Assembly: GCA_964006375.1 (NCBI GenBank)
Contig: OZ023265.1
Coordinates: 15,235,252-15,299,251 of the forward strand
Direction: 5' to 3'
DNA from: Tillus elongatus
Lineage: Eukaryota > Arthropoda > Insecta > Coleoptera > Cleridae
DNA: 64,000 nucleotides
Positions 43,664-60,465 of the stretch are shown here, in pieces. The notes beneath the pieces were generated by a model. The model saw nothing but the letters and a program-made list of their open reading frames with translations. It did not search any database and was not told the origin of the DNA. How positions within the stretch are numbered: the stretch's first letter is position 1; each line of letters begins with the position of its first letter. The position numbers and the translations under genes were made by a program.

Positions 43664-45335
43664 ATGCCACACTATGTGGTTTAGTACCGTTTTTGTCTTT
43701 TTTCGACCTAAATCAAGAAAACTCCTATTACGGACCTGTACAGAGGTTTTAAACGTAAGTACTAAACAACTAGCTATACCAATTAACACTTTATGTCATT
43801 TAGGGGCTTAATAATAATCCAATGGATGAGTTGAGGCCAAACTTTTATGGAATAAACACATAACAAATAAAACTATAATACCATAAGAACTAAACATTAA
43901 AAAAAGACAACAAACGAATACGAACAAAACAACTAAATTTAGAGCATATATTTAAGTAAACTTTCACTATTTTCGAAGCACAAAGCGTACCTTCTACCTG
44001 CCGATTGTAAGACCCCAGTCAACATTTGTGGAGTAATACTGGCAAATGCTTTTAGAACTAAATTCACCAGATCTGGTTCTGTAGAAAATTTTTGCTGACA
44101 TGCATAATTCTTAACGTATGCCCATACGAGTAAGTCAAACGGCGTTATATCTGGTGAACGCGCTGGCCAGGGTGTTTCCGAATACGTGCTTATCTGGGAA
44201 TCTCCTTGAAAGATATTCCCGAACGGCTCTGGAAATATGTGTAGGTGCCCCATCCTGCTGTATCCAACAGTTGCGAACTCTCTCCAGAGGCATGTTATCG
44301 AGAGCATCCTCTAAATCGTTTTGTAGCCAATGTAGGTGGCGCTTTCATGTTAAGGTATGGTGCTACAGAAATTGTCCTACAATCGTTGCGCCCAAGATAG
44401 CAGTTCACATATTGAAAGCAAAACGGTGTTGATGCCTCGACCTTTTATTTGAGCGTTGATTGCTTTCAGACCAATAATACAGATTTATTCTAGTGAAAAT
44501 ACCATTCTTCGTAATCATGCTTTCATCAGAGCCTATTATTTGACATGGAAAATTAAAATTGTCCTAAAATTTTCTTGTGTACCAAAATGGGCGACGTCGT
44601 TTTAAATCACCTGGTCTGAGTCCCTGATAAATTCTGTACTTGTAAGGATGTAATTTTTGTTTTCGTAAAATAAAATCTACCGTTGATTTTGATATACCAA
44701 CGTTTCGTTCAATCTGCCGGGCTGAGGTACCAGAATCCTCAGTAGCTGCTAACAAAACATTATGTACTGCTTCCTCATTGCTAGACTTTTGCCGAGAAAC
44801 GATAGGTTTTTTAACGCACCATATGCTTTAAGGTTTGTTACTAATTTGCTATAGGTCTTTTTATTTGGCTGTCTTCTTTCTGGGTATTTCTGCAAATACA
44901 TACGCTCCGCAACAGAACAATTTCGGTTGGATGAAATGAAACATGCTAACATGTCAAACTTTCCTTCGTTAGAAAACATCTTTACGAGAAATATTTGCTT
45001 ACTATTACACAATAAATTGAACAAGAAACTAATGTGTCAAAAATTTATGATAGTGTCAATCCAAATGCGGTTATTGTCAATTCCACTTATTTTCCAAAGC
45101 ATACTTTTTTCTTTCTGATTTAAGTTAATTTGTTCTGTATTTATTCCATTAAATTATTGCCCCAATTCATCCATTAAATCGTTATTAAACACATAAATGA
45201 CAAAAAGTGTTAATTGATATAGCCTGATATTTAGTACTTAAGTTTAGAACCTATGTACAGGTCCGTAATAGTAATTATCTTGATTAAAGTTAAAAAAAAA
45301 ATCCTAAAATGGTACTAAACCACAAAGTGTGACAT
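43664..45335 (-). mobile_element. Tc1/mariner-related DNA transposon with long inverted repeats
   Basis: Left 43664-43850 and right 45160-45335 are inverted repeats of about 180 bp that share TGTGGTTTAGTACC, ATTACGGACCTGTACA, AAGTACTAAA and CCAATTAACACTTT-like blocks. Outer ends read ATG(C/T)CACACT. A broken transposase lies between. Size about 1.67 kb. Confidence 0.8.
43939..45024 (-). pseudogene. Mariner-related transposase, broken
   Basis: Transposase that would cut and paste the element. The minus strand shows, in order: an N-terminal helical domain (FSNEGKFDMLACFISSNRN, then RMYLQKYPERRQPN) resembling DUF4817; a helix-turn-helix (SARQIERNVGISKSTVDFIL, then LHPYKYRIYQGL); and the C-terminal part of the DDE core with WPARSPDITPFDLLVWAYVK. 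The pieces lie in three frames and the central catalytic part (44310-44560) is scrambled by stops. The PDxTPxDxxxW block is diagnostic of insect mariner-related families. Non-functional. Confidence 0.8.
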
Positions 45336-46339
45336 ATCGCTGAATTTGGAATATAAAGGGCTTTCAGAATATGATATTAGAAAATGAGGGCCGTATTTAA
45401 AAAAAAAGTTGATGATGGTCTCACAAAGACGAAACGTCGGATTCAAAAATTAGTAATGCTACATTAAAGGAAATTAAAAGCTGGTGTGGAGAAGTGTCAT
45501 CGGTATTGGTTTAGCTCCACCACTGAGGCCATAGTTTAAATTAAAAAAATTAAATTTTTCAGAATATATCAACAAAAAAAAATGGGAGATATCTAACCGC
45601 CAGTTTGTTGGTTTTTTCAGTGCGCAACTTTTCTCCTATTTAACCAAGTCTGTATCTGCTACGGTTTTCGAGATCTTCATAGTGGCCCTCCTTATGTTGG
45701 ACACAGTGTATATAGGGAAATGCGCCAAGATTTTCAGTTAGTAGCATATGATTAAAAGGCCCTATTTTATCATCACACTCTACATTTTACCAGATGTGCT
45801 AGGTTTACGAGAAGCTTTCATCTTAATCTTCTTTTTTTCGAATATATGTCCTTCCAAATAATGTTATAAGAAAGGTATTATTTCTCCAAACACGTCCAAT
45901 AAATTTTCCGCCCTCCTCTTAATTTCCTTCAACAAGCAACTTTGTTCTATCACGTTTTCTGGCACACTTATATTAGTCTTTTTATCGGTGTGCTTTGTTC
46001 TTGCCATTTTCTTTTATCGCCATATTTTAAAAGTCTCTATTATTTCCGCATCGTGTAGAAGACTGGCATCGGCGACAAAAATTCTAATTTTATTCGCTTA
46101 GACGTCGTAAAAAGTGTCAAAACATATGGAATATATGATTTGGGAACGCTGGTTTCTTTATCGCTGTCGGTCTGTATGTCTGTCTTTTTCTAGCCACAAT
46201 AATTTTATGACGAATTTAGATAGCGTCTTCAAATTTGGTATACAATTAGCACCTGGCAAACAAACGGTTCGGGTTTGTGTGAAATCGCTCTAGGGAGTAG
46301 GGGATGAATGAAAAATTACGGAGGCTAATCTGTCTTGAA
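45336..46339. other. No recognisable gene
   Basis: AT-rich sequence. No coding motif found. Confidence 0.5.
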
Positions 46340-46990
46340 ATAATGGGAGCTATAGTATCATACCCTACAGCTACAATAGATACCATGTAGAATCTTGCTC
46401 CACTGCACATATCCGTGAAGAAGAATTTAGCACTAAGTGCCTCAAGACTGTTCAAAGCGGACAAATTTAAACCAGGAGATTTGGTTGGCTACTTGAAGAT
46501 ACTAGAAATTATTCCAATGGAGTCAATCGCCAAACCCACAGACCAAATTTCAGCCAAACTGGACTTGAAAATTTCATTCGACGTGGTCATAACTGACCGC
46601 CAAGCATGGTACAGAGACAGTGCAAGGCTGATAAACAACTCATCTGTACGGTATACAGACGGGTCTTAACAAATAGAGCGAACAAGAGGACCTAACTTTA
46701 GACTTCCTAAAAAACTACCATCATCTTCCAAGCAAACATGCTGACTATAAATCTGTGTATACAGGAGTGCATACAAAGAAGACTAAGAATAAGGAGATCT
46801 CAATCCTGTGGAACAGTCAGGCGGTACTAAAGAATCTAGACTATTTCAAAACCAATTCTAAACTGACCTGAACTGCAAAAAAATCCTTAAACCAACTGGC
46901 TACGATCAACAAAGTAAGTTTAAGGTGGGTATCAGAGCATCAAGACATTGTGTGAATGTATGTAAAAATAACTGGGAAAACAGCCCACAA
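46340..46990 (+). pseudogene. LINE RNase H-region remnant, first
   Basis: Plus strand: PTATIDTM then a stop, LAPLHISVKKNLALSASRLFK (the linker before RNase H in I/R1-type LINEs), a stretch ending SVRYTDGS (first catalytic Asp of RNase H), a stop, then ILWNSQAVLKNL (second Asp block with Asp lost) and VSLRWVSEHQDI (altered G-H-x-G-I block). Decayed and missing reverse transcriptase. Family relation to the LINE at 2318 is not close by eye. Confidence 0.65.
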
Positions 46991-48134
46991 GAGGTGTACT
47001 GACTTTATGTAGTGGTTATCAGACCAACGATAACCTTAAGCTGTAACATGTTACACGTGTTGCAATCTTTTACAAGCCATAAGGTTCATTAATACATCTT
47101 AAAATATTTACTCAGTAAGGAACAGTTGCCAACATAATGACGTCATAGCGACTGACGCGGCCCACCAGGCTTGTAGTCAATTATTCCACCGTATTGTTAG
47201 TCAGTGAGAACTATTCTGCAGGCGTTACGGTTAGTTGATCGGATGTATTACAAGATAAGGAGCCTTTAAAAGCTCCTGCAACCACGAGATATGTTCTCGT
47301 CTTACTTAAAAGTTAACACTAAAACATGCCATTATTTAGATAAGTAGTCAGAGAAAGCAGCACGGCTAATGAGTCACCCCGTTGTTTTATATCTTTGATA
47401 CCATCCACGGCGTCGTGTTGAACTCCAGTCCTAGAGGCCGTCCGTTTTCATCATGAAGCTGCTCCTGTAGGAACTAGATGTATTGTACCTGACAGAGGGA
47501 CCCTCGTAGCATTCTGACAATGGAGTAGGTAGCCTTGAGTCGCCTCCTCGATAACGGAGAAGTTTGGATGACGCCGAACAATTAATGAAATCACAAGCTA
47601 AGTACTTCATTTATCTGTATCCATTTTTTTTTCAAGGCGTCAATAATTTAAGCACAATATATCAGAACACCTGTAGTTAATTATTTTATAAAACTTCATT
47701 CAAGTTTGTAAATTCACTGCAACTAGCATTCTATAAATTCATAATTTTTAATAAACCAATTGTCACCGTATTTCTGATTTTTATTTCTACATCTTACACC
47801 AGACCAAATGTGAGTGCAAAAGCCCATGCCCTGTGTTTAATTTACATTAAAGCTTATGCCTTTGACTGAGCAGCTAAATGAAACTTTATAATCCTTCATA
47901 TAAATTTTGTTCCTTTATTAGACTAAAATCAATGAGTAAATTTAAATTAGTTTTAAAGCTGTTGTCTGATGGCCTAAGGCACTTTGTGGTATCGCAAGGG
48001 CCAACCTGGCACAACTACAGAGACAAGCATAAGCACCGCTAAATCAGCCCCTCTGGTAGTCCTCCTAAAAATTCCACCTCTTCACATTTGACTGGGGAGG
48101 GGGGCTAGATGGACAACGTCAAGATTAAAACAAA
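46991..48134. other. No recognisable gene
   Basis: No coding motif. Includes AATGACGTCATAGCGACTGA near 47137, a palindromic CRE-like TGACGTCA that I regard as chance. Confidence 0.5.
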
Positions 48135-48860
48135 CGGCTGACAGCATGCCGAAGGTAATCAGTTTGGAAAGGACCGGACTCCTCGATGACATTGAGAGTC
48201 ATGCGTTTCTGGGGATTGTCACAGACGTGATGCCTACAAATATCAGTAGAGACCTGTCTTTCAAGACCGTCCTTCCGGAAAGGGACGTCTGGGAACAAAA
48301 CCAAACGACCCTATTGGGGGAAGATCCCTGCTGATACACTGACGGGTCCAAAACCGATCGGGGGAAGGACCTGGCGGATATTAGAGCAACACCGATGCAA
48401 GTATATCATTTAGCCTCAGAAAGTATGCAACCATACACCAGGCAGAAGTGTATGCCATCGAGATATGTGCGAGGGTAATTATACAAACCATTGCACAGAC
48501 AAATCGATAAAATAACTTCTGATATGCCAAGCTTCAATAAAGGCACTTGGTTCCTACCGTTGCAATTCAAAACCGGTATGGAGCTGTACATCTGCTCTCA
48601 ACGAACTGGGCAGCTTGATGGCAATGTAGCGGCTAATGCGCTTGCAAGGGAGGTGGCCGGGAGGACTGTGCTGGGAATATCCTCATGCACAGCAAAAGGC
48701 ACCCTAAAGACCTGGACAGGTAGAAGGGCAATCCAGCAATGACAAAATCTGCCAGGACTGGCACACTCTAAGGCCTTTCAGAGTCAAGGGGGCGCTGAAA
48801 GACTTCTAGAGCTAAACAGATAACAACTGAGAACCCTAGTCGGCCTGTATACAGGACACT
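48135..48860 (+). pseudogene. LINE RNase H-region remnant, second
   Basis: Plus strand with several stops: SFKTVLPERDVWEQ, then a TGA followed by YTDGSKTDRGKD (RNase H start), a long damaged middle, RTGQLDGNVAANALARE (where G-N-E-x-A-D-x-L-A is expected; Glu and Asp are changed) and RTLVGLYTGHCRL, the conserved L-x-x-L-x-T-G-H-C block after RNase H in R1/I-type LINEs. Inactive. Together with 46340-46990 it could derive from one or two related LINEs. Confidence 0.65.
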
Positions 48861-48865
48861 GCCGT

Positions 48866-49130
48866 TTGGTTGAAGTCTTAAAACACGTATTCGCGAACAT
48901 AAAAAAAGCTTTGAACATAATAAGTTCGATTTAAATTATGCAAGTCATTTATTAAATAAGAATAATCAATTTAGCGATGATTTCAACATCCTCCAATTCA
49001 GTACAAAAGGTTTTAAATTAAATTTATGCGAAACCGTAGAAATTAACAAACAAAAAATACAAGACATTTACTAAACGCACAAATTCACCAAACAAATAAT
49101 AGTCCATTGTTAAACGTGTTTGTACAAAGT
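48866..49130 (+). pseudogene. Penelope-like GIY-YIG C-terminal remnant
   Basis: Open for about 65 codons: LKTRIREHKKSFEHNKFD, NYASHLLNKNNQF, then TKGFKLNLCETVEINKQKIQ and a stop. This is the second half of the GIY-YIG domain and the closing helix of Penelope-like polyproteins. The Tyr-x-Gly core is cut off on the left, where it meets the LINE remnant. It is better preserved than the copy at 2040 and is a different subfamily by eye. Confidence 0.75.
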
Positions 49131-49173
49131 AGTAGTTCAGCGGAGAGTCTACTGACTTCACTATGTAATAAAA

Positions 49174-49644
49174 AGTCTGGACAAGGCAAGTGCGTTATGG
49201 TAGTGAATTTTCATAGAAATGATCTGGCACAAAATATTTTATTATATATTTTTTTGCTTGTATCATAGAAATCTAAATTTTGGTATATAGTTTACGTTTT
49301 ATATCGTAAACCTACCTACCAAATTTGGTTATCATAGCTTTTTTATTTTTTGAGATAAAAAAATGTATTGAAAGAAAACTGAAAATTTTCTAGGAAAACC
49401 TCATTCGAATTTCCTGATCAACGAACATATGCAAGCGACTTACAAACGAAACATACGTGCCAAATTTTATTAAAATCGACCTATTATTTTTTGAGATAAA
49501 ATTTTTTTTCAAATGAAAACACAACATTTTTCAGGATAACCTGGTCCGATTTTCCTTACTAACGAACTTGTCCAAGCCATTTAGAAAAGGAGGGCACGTG
49601 CCAAATTTTATCAAAATCGGCCCATTATTTTTTAAGTTATCGGT

Positions 49645-49734
<90 letters not shown>

Positions 49735-49859
49735 AAAATTGATACTCATCCCGGATATGGGTTCTAGGAGTACTAGTTTGCGCTCATTTGCAAAATTTTT
49801 TCAAAATTCAAAAGTCGGGATCTCCCCATCAGTGTATTTTTTCTACAAAAATTCACTAA
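49174..49859 (-). mobile_element. (TA)n-cored repeat family member, minus orientation
   Basis: Terminus GGCAAGTGCGTTATGGTAGT at the left, the AACCTACCTACC module, about two 141-bp units inverted (49380-49625), core 49648-49726, CCTAGAACCC-type block and the degraded palindromic end at 49830-49859. About 690 bp. Confidence 0.7.
49648..49726. repeat. (TA)n core
   Basis: About 39 TA units. Confidence 0.95.
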
Positions 49860-50669
49860 AAACAGGTAGCTTTGGGTCTTCGCCATTGACCTAAGGAGAC
49901 AGAGAATTGCATTCGACAGGGAGTAGGCATTAAATTTAAAATATGCTTCCATTCTGTATTTGACAAAGGAGAGCACTTCAGCGAAACTGCAACTGTTATA
50001 CATATTCATTTTATAAAATAGTGTAAATCATTTTGTTCATTTTTTAAAAAATATTTAGGCTAATTTTAATGAAAGTGTAAAGTATGAAAACGAATCTTTT
50101 CTACAGATATTTTCATTCAAAATAATAAACCTCTTTTCAGTCGAGGACAAAATTGTAAGTTGAGAATCGAGACATTCGAACGTAGATAAATAGCTCCGAC
50201 ATCATATTCATATTTACATGTCCTTCAGGTCAACTTTGTCAGTGCTTTTCGGAGCCCTATCGAACTTCCATTCAATTACTTTGTTTTGTTAGGTTGACTT
50301 TACTGGAATTTCATCAGAGTTTTTCAGGGGAAATCCAGACAGTTTGTGACGTGTGTATATGCACAGATATGTCCTTCAGACATCAGAACTAGCAAACTTG
50401 TTCCATGTGATGATGTGCTCTTCAGAATATAAAGTTTCTCCTGGCTACATGGTGGCGCCTCGACCAAAATAATATAGAACAGCGTTCTTCTTGCGTAGAA
50501 AATGTAACAAAAGAAGTTTTCTGTCAGCAGAGATGTGTCTTTGTTTTGCTGAATCGAATAAGATTATTGTGCCATATTGAAAAGCATGAAAGATTCAAAG
50601 AGGGTTTTATTTATTTGTAGCAAGAATTAAATATGAGAGAAAAGAAAAAACAGTTCATTCCTCCGCGTA
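49860..50669. other. No recognisable gene
   Basis: No motif seen. Short minus frame 49773-50009 overlaps the neighbouring repeat and is not supported. Confidence 0.5.
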
Positions 50670-51430
<761 letters not shown>

Positions 51431-51870
51431 GCTTTTTAAATTTACACCATTACTGATCAGACTAAAAAATAATTAGAATAAGGGCTCCTGTTAGAGCAGC
51501 GATTCTCAAACTGTGGTGCACGCCTCCCTAGAAGGGCGCGATAAAAATAAATGGGGCGGCGCGAGCATATTGAGAAAAAACATATTATTAAAAAGTTCGG
51601 GACGCAGCAAGTGCATTATAGTAGTGAATTTTCATAAGAATTGTACACTATTAGTAAGACATATTATTAAAACTCATCGTTTAAATTTAAATGGGCCCCG
51701 CGGATTGGTTTTAGAGTCCCAGTTAGCGATTATTTGAAAGTATCTATATTTTATATGGACCTAAAAAATTAAAATTTTATCTTAAATATAATATGTAAGT
51801 ACTGGAAGTGTCTTTAAAAAAATGTGTTACAAAAGCTTTTCAGAAAAAAATTGATCATTTACAAAGGAAT

Positions 51871-54367
51871 TTTCTGGATTTCTGAATATCCTTCCTCCGA
51901 GGTCACTATTCTTGGTGACTTTAATGTCCATAATAAGGAATGGCTAGGATCTTCAAAAACCGATCCACAAGGGAGAGCAGCGGAGGCCTTTGCAATCAGC
52001 AATTCTTTAGCCAATATGGTTCAGCAACCTACTTACTTTCCTCGTATCCCAAGACACAGCTCAAATCCCTTGGATCTCCTTCTTACTACAAAACCTGAGT
52101 GCTATAACATACCAGTCACCGCCCCCCTTGGTCGCTCAGACCACGGCATGGTCACCGCTTCCTGCGCAATGCAACCCGAGGTCACACAGTCATCACACCC
52201 ACGTATCGTTTGGCACTACAACTCCGCAAACTGGGACGAAATGCGGGATTACTTTTCCTCATTTCCATGCGCGTCTGTCTGCTTCTCTCATCCTGACCCC
52301 TCTGATATCTCACAAAATGTCACCGAAATTATCCAAGATGGCATGGAATTATTTATTCCACGTACACAGAAAACCTCTTCAGCCACTCAAAAGCCCTGGT
52401 TCTCTAAATCCTGTGACAAGGCCAGACTTGAAAAGATCAAAGCTCACAAAACGCTTCTACACAATCCCAGTCAAGAAAATCGTCAAGCATTTAACGACGC
52501 AAGAGACCGCTATCTCCGCATTCTTTCTGAGGCAAAAAACTCGTTTAATAACCACATCAAAAACAAAGTCCTCTCAAGCTCCAACGGCAGCAAACCCTTC
52601 TGGACTCTTGCTAAATCTATTGGGAATAATTTCTGCAAAAGCACGTTCCCACCTCTTGTCTCAGGGGATGAAATTGTTTCTACCGCCCTAGGCAAGGCTG
52701 AACTTTTTGCTTCGTTGTTCGCCAGCAATTCTACTCTCAACCCACCTCCAAATGTTCAACCACCAACAGTCCCCAATGTCGCACATAAAATGACGGATAT
52801 CATTTTCAAAACTAAAAAGGTACGAAAGATGCTCTCTTCTCTTAATACCAGGAAAACCTCTGGCCTTGACGAGATCCCAGCAATTGTTCTCAAAAATTGC
52901 GCACCAGAACTTGCTCCTGTTCTGACTCGTCTGTTTCAGATATCTTACAATAAAGGCATATTCCCTAGTAACTGGAAAACTGCTCGAGTACAACCCATCC
53001 CCAAGAAAGGATCCAAAGCGCTTCCTAGCAACTACAGGCCTATTTCTCTCCTTTCAGTGGTCTCTAAAGTGATGGAAAAGTATATAAACACCGAATTACT
53101 GAAATTTCTTGAAAAACACAGTCTAATCCACGACAGGCAGTATGGATTCCGTCAGCGCAGATCGACTGCCGACCTCCTTTCCATTGTCACCCATTCTTGG
53201 AACAAGTCTATGGAACTACACGGTGAATCTCAAATTGTTGCTCTAGACATATCCAAAGCATTCGACCAGGTCTGGCACGCAGCGCTGCTTAATAAACTTC
53301 CGGGCTATGGCCTACCACCAAAACTTTGTACCTGGACAGCAAATTTCCTCTCCAACAGGAACATTTCTGTTGTTGCGGATGGCCATTCCTCTAAACTGTA
53401 TCCAATTAATGCGGGAGTTCCTCAAGGTTCAGCTTTAGCCCCTACGTTGTTTCTTCTCCACATCAATGACCTCCTCTCTAGCACATCCAACCCAGTTCAC
53501 AGTTACGCGGACGACAGCACCCTCCACTCAAATATACAATATTCTAAGCCTGTCTCTTTAGCCCAATTAGATGAGGATCGCAGACTCATGCAGGGTTCTG
53601 TCTCCGTGGATCTCCAAAAAATATTAGGCTGGGGAAGTAGAAATCTTGTACAATTCAACCCCACCAAATCTCAGTCTTGCTTTCTTTCTCATAAGAGATA
53701 CACCAGCCCTAGACCCATCACAATGAACAACCAAGTTATTCAAAGTAATGAGTCCTTTTCTCTTGTTGGCATTTCTGTGGATCGAAATCTTAACTGGCAC
53801 CAACATGTCACATCAATTGCAGAAGCGGCTGCTAAGAAATTAGGTTTCCTCTTCCGGGCTCGCAAATACTTTTCACCAGCTAATCTCTATACCTTATATA
53901 CTTCACAAATAAGGCCAAACCTCGAATACTGCTCCCACATCTGGGGTGCAGCTGCCGCTTCTACACTCGCTATCCTGGACTCCATTCAAAAGAGAGCTAT
54001 ACGTCTCATCGGTGACCCTACCCTCACCCAAAGGCTGCCATCCCTTGCCCACCGACGTGCCGTTGGTGACCTCTCTCTCTTTTATAGATATCTGCACGGG
54101 CACTGCTCAGAGGAGCTTTCCTCCATAGTTCCCCCACCTGCTGCCCCCAACAGATCTACCAGGGGAACAGAGCGAATGCACCCTTTTACTGTCCAGGTCA
54201 CCAGACATAGAACATCTTGTTATGCCCGCTCTTTTGTCCCGAGGACTTCCAAGTTGTGGAATTCCATGCCGGCACATGTTTTTCCTTCTGCTCCGAACCT
54301 CCAAACCTTCAAGTCCAGAATTAACAAGTTGCCTCTTTCCTCCTTGTCAACACCCACGGTACGATAG
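51871..54367 (+). CDS. LINE ORF2 lacking its start: endonuclease C-terminal part and reverse transcriptase
   Basis: Open for about 830 codons. Endonuclease blocks VTILGDFNVHNKEW, SNPLDLLLTT and GRSDHGMV; reverse transcriptase blocks TSGLDEIPAIVLKNC, PSNYRPISLLSVVSKVMEKY, DRQYGFRQRRSTADLL, LDISKAFDQVWHAALL, GVPQGSALAPTLFLLHINDL, catalytic YADD (53498-53512 region) and GISVDRNLNWHQH; C-terminal SKLWNSMPAHVFPS. No RNase H. The apparent ATG at 51824 lies in the flanking repeat, so about 16 upstream codons are not LINE. No stop is found, so it is young, but it cannot make a full protein. Confidence 0.92.
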
Positions 54368-54424
54368 TATTTAGGCTGTAAGCCCTCGTGGTGTGTTGTT
54401 AAAATTAAAAAAAAAAAAAAAAGG
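51871..54424 (+). mobile_element. 5'-truncated Jockey/CR1-type LINE
   Basis: Inserted at GGAAT, which recurs at 54425-54429 after a poly(A) tail (54407-54422). The 5' part (ORF1 and the start of the endonuclease) is missing, the usual result of incomplete reverse transcription. The 3' UTR contains AGCCCTCGTGGTGTG, shared with two other copies in the window. Confidence 0.88.
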
Positions 54425-54500
54425 GGAATGTACCTGTCAAATTATAAATATGGCAGGTACTTTTCCTTATTAATTGCTTGGATGGTTTTGTTTTAAAATT

Positions 54501-55366
54501 GTAATAATTTACACTGTACATCTGATCATATATGTAATTTAAACTGCTTTATGTTATTATGTAGTCTCCTTTACTTCAAATGTTCCATAAAGAGTAAAAG
54601 CTAAGAGTAAAGAAAACCAGAAGTACCTAGTTATTATACTTATATTAATTTCCAATAGGTATATTTATTCTTGAAATCATTTTGTTTCATTTTAGTAATA
54701 CAATGCCTACATGCATTGATTAAGAACCTGAATATGATGCACATAACCACTTTCTTATTTGGTTGATTGGATGTTAGAATCAAAATATACTAAAGTCACA
54801 GTGGACGGCCAAAGGCATTTGTTAAAGTTATGTGAAAACTAAAAGTTGGGTTATTATTTACCTACCATTTGTATTAACCTTAGAATATATGTAGTTGTTT
54901 TATATTCTGAGATTTTAAGGTATTAGCGAAGTCAATTTTGAGATTATCCGCAGAACGTACACGTTTCTGCCATGACTCCTGTCAGTTAACAAAAGCAAAT
55001 AGTGGTGTTGTGAGAATAAACTAGACAGGTGGAGATGGCTTTTAAATGCTGGGAAAATAGGAAGCTTAATATTTATAGATAATAAATCGTAGTTCTACAA
55101 TTATTTTAAACAAATTGAATCACTTTTATTAAAATCCTTAATTATTTACATTTTTCTGATGTCTACAGATTCATATTAAGGTTGTCGTTAATGACAACCC
55201 CTCCGATTGTTTATTGTGACATATTTTCGTAGCCCCTCCGTTTAGAACTTAATTTGTAAATTTTGTTTGCAATGGCAGCGGAACCTTGATTTATCTGTCT
55301 GACCTTGTTTAACATTATAGGCACCCATTTAGAGGCAATTTCAAGTTATATCGTAGATTATTGATT
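54501..55366. other. No recognisable gene
   Basis: AT-rich, no motif. Near 55182-55200 a small inverted pair GGTTGTC/GACAACC is present. Confidence 0.5.
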
Positions 55367-55641
55367 ATTTATTTGGTTATAACTCCAGATCTACTGAACC
55401 AATTCAGTTCAAATTTGGTAAGTAGGACCACTTGTAGAATGTGTAGGTGCCTATAAAGTTTTAGTTTAATATTTTTGGTAATTAATAAGATATGGCGTTT
55501 TAAAGATAGTTTTTTGCATAGTTTTCTAAAAGTATCTGATTCTAAAAACGGTCTCACGAACTCATCCAAGCTATTAACAAAATGAAGGGTATTTCCAAAT
55601 TTGATTTTGATTGGTGCATTATCTTTTGAGTTATCATTTAG

Positions 55642-57573
<1,932 letters not shown>

Positions 57574-57591
57574 TGGCGCCCAACGTGGGGC
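57574..57591 (+). other. Primer binding site, tRNA-Lys type
   Basis: TGGCGCCCAACGTGGGGC, complementary to the 3' end of a tRNA-Lys, marks the end of the plus-oriented LTR. It proves the LTR orientation, opposite to the adjoining pol fragment. Confidence 0.85.
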
Positions 57592-57605
57592 TTCGTACTG
57601 CGGTA

Positions 57606-58435
57606 CAGAACATTATTTATGTTTCTGGCATCCAGACAAAGTCTTAATTCGCCACTAGATTTTTTTACCACTACAATTGGATTTATGTATGGGGTTTTGC
57701 TATTTTCTATAATTCCCTGTTGTTTCATGACTGCTAATTCTTCTGCTACTTCTCTCCTATATTTATACGGGATGGGATATGACTTGGCTTTAAAGTTTTC
57801 TAAATCTTTTACTTCTATCTTATGTATGTAATTCTTGGCAACTCTCGTTTCATTTATTACTAAACCCTTATATTTTCTTATTAGTTCCCCCACTTGCTTT
57901 TTATATTCTTCTTTGCAGTCTATCTGCTCTTCATTTATCAATTCATACTTATACTCTTCTATATCTTCATATATTATATTATTTATACTTTTTTCTTGAC
58001 ATTCTTTGTCAATCTTGTTACTCGTTTCTTCACGTATTTTCCCCATTCTTATTTTTGAGTTGCCCACCGTTACACACTTGTTAAGATAATCTATTATTAC
58101 TTTGTTTTTTTCCATTTCGTCAGTCCCCAATATCATATCGTAGTTCATATTAGCCATTATCAATAATTGTAGTTCTAAGTTCTGCCCATCTATTTCTGTT
58201 TCCAGAGATATTGTTTCATTTATTTCCCCAATCTTTTTTCCTTTTGCATTGATTAACGTTATTTTTGGTATTTTTATTCTTCCTTTTTCTCCATTTTTGA
58301 GGTTTTCCAGTACTTTTTCATATACGATGGAGGCTTCCGATCCTGTATCTAACATTATTTCTATTTCTTTATTATTTATTTTTCCCTTTATAAAAATTAA
58401 CCCTATTGATTCCTCATTTTCTTAGCCTCTTTATC
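57606..58435 (-). pseudogene. Ty3/Gypsy pol fragment: protease and start of reverse transcriptase
   Basis: Minus strand, open for about 275 codons. Protease with IMLDTGSEASIVYEKV and, further on, YDMILGTDEMEKN (the hydrophobic-Leu/Gly block); then a linker; then the start of reverse transcriptase with KSYPIPYKYRREVAEELAVM, GIIENSKTPYINPIVVVKK and SGELRLCLDARNINN, where it stops at a junction near 57605 with the plus-oriented LTR leader. The catalytic Y-x-D-D block, RNase H and integrase are gone. The open frame continues into the leader only by chance. Recent but dead. Confidence 0.85.
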
Positions 58436-58560
58436 GTTTTTGAATATTTCCCTTGGATGTTCATATATACATGTATTGTTGGTTGCGTCGTGTATGTCAT
58501 TGTCGTCATAGGGCTTGTGCTTGTCTAAAAATTTGAATGGACGATGGCATGCTCGACAGT
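58400..58560 (-). pseudogene. Gag C-terminal scrap
   Basis: On the minus strand one frame reads GKKSKQDCRACHRPFKFLDK and continues to EAKKMRNQ and a stop, overlapping the protease frame in a -1 relation. The C-x-x-C-H cluster and position argue for the end of gag, but no complete CCHC knuckle is present. The rest of gag is missing. Confidence 0.5.
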
Positions 58561-58672
58561 CCTGCTTGGACTTCTTGCCCTTGCCTCGTTAACTTTGCTA
58601 CTCGTATATATTGCATTATACGTGTCATTTTGTTCTCTCATTTTTGGTGTGGCTCCTTCTCTCCTTTTGAGT

Positions 58673-60345
<1,673 letters not shown>

Positions 60346-60465
60346 TTTTATCTGACCTTGGATTTGGGTTTTAGGAGCCCTAATTCGCGTTGAAGAAATT
60401 TTCCAAAAGTCTCACCACCGATACCTCTCTATTAGTAAATATTCTTAATGAAATATTACTAAAAG

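Larger units (their letters stand above)
51595..54500 (+). mobile_element. Hairpin-ended repeat split by a LINE
   Basis: 51595-51870 matches 23292-23575, and 54430-54500 matches its continuation (23585-23660). The LINE 51871-54424 lies exactly between. The copy at 23.3 kb serves as the empty-site reference. Confidence 0.75.

Noticed and set aside
46991..47330. TGACGTCA as a cAMP-response element
   Set aside because: Single 8-bp match with no nearby gene or promoter; expected by chance.
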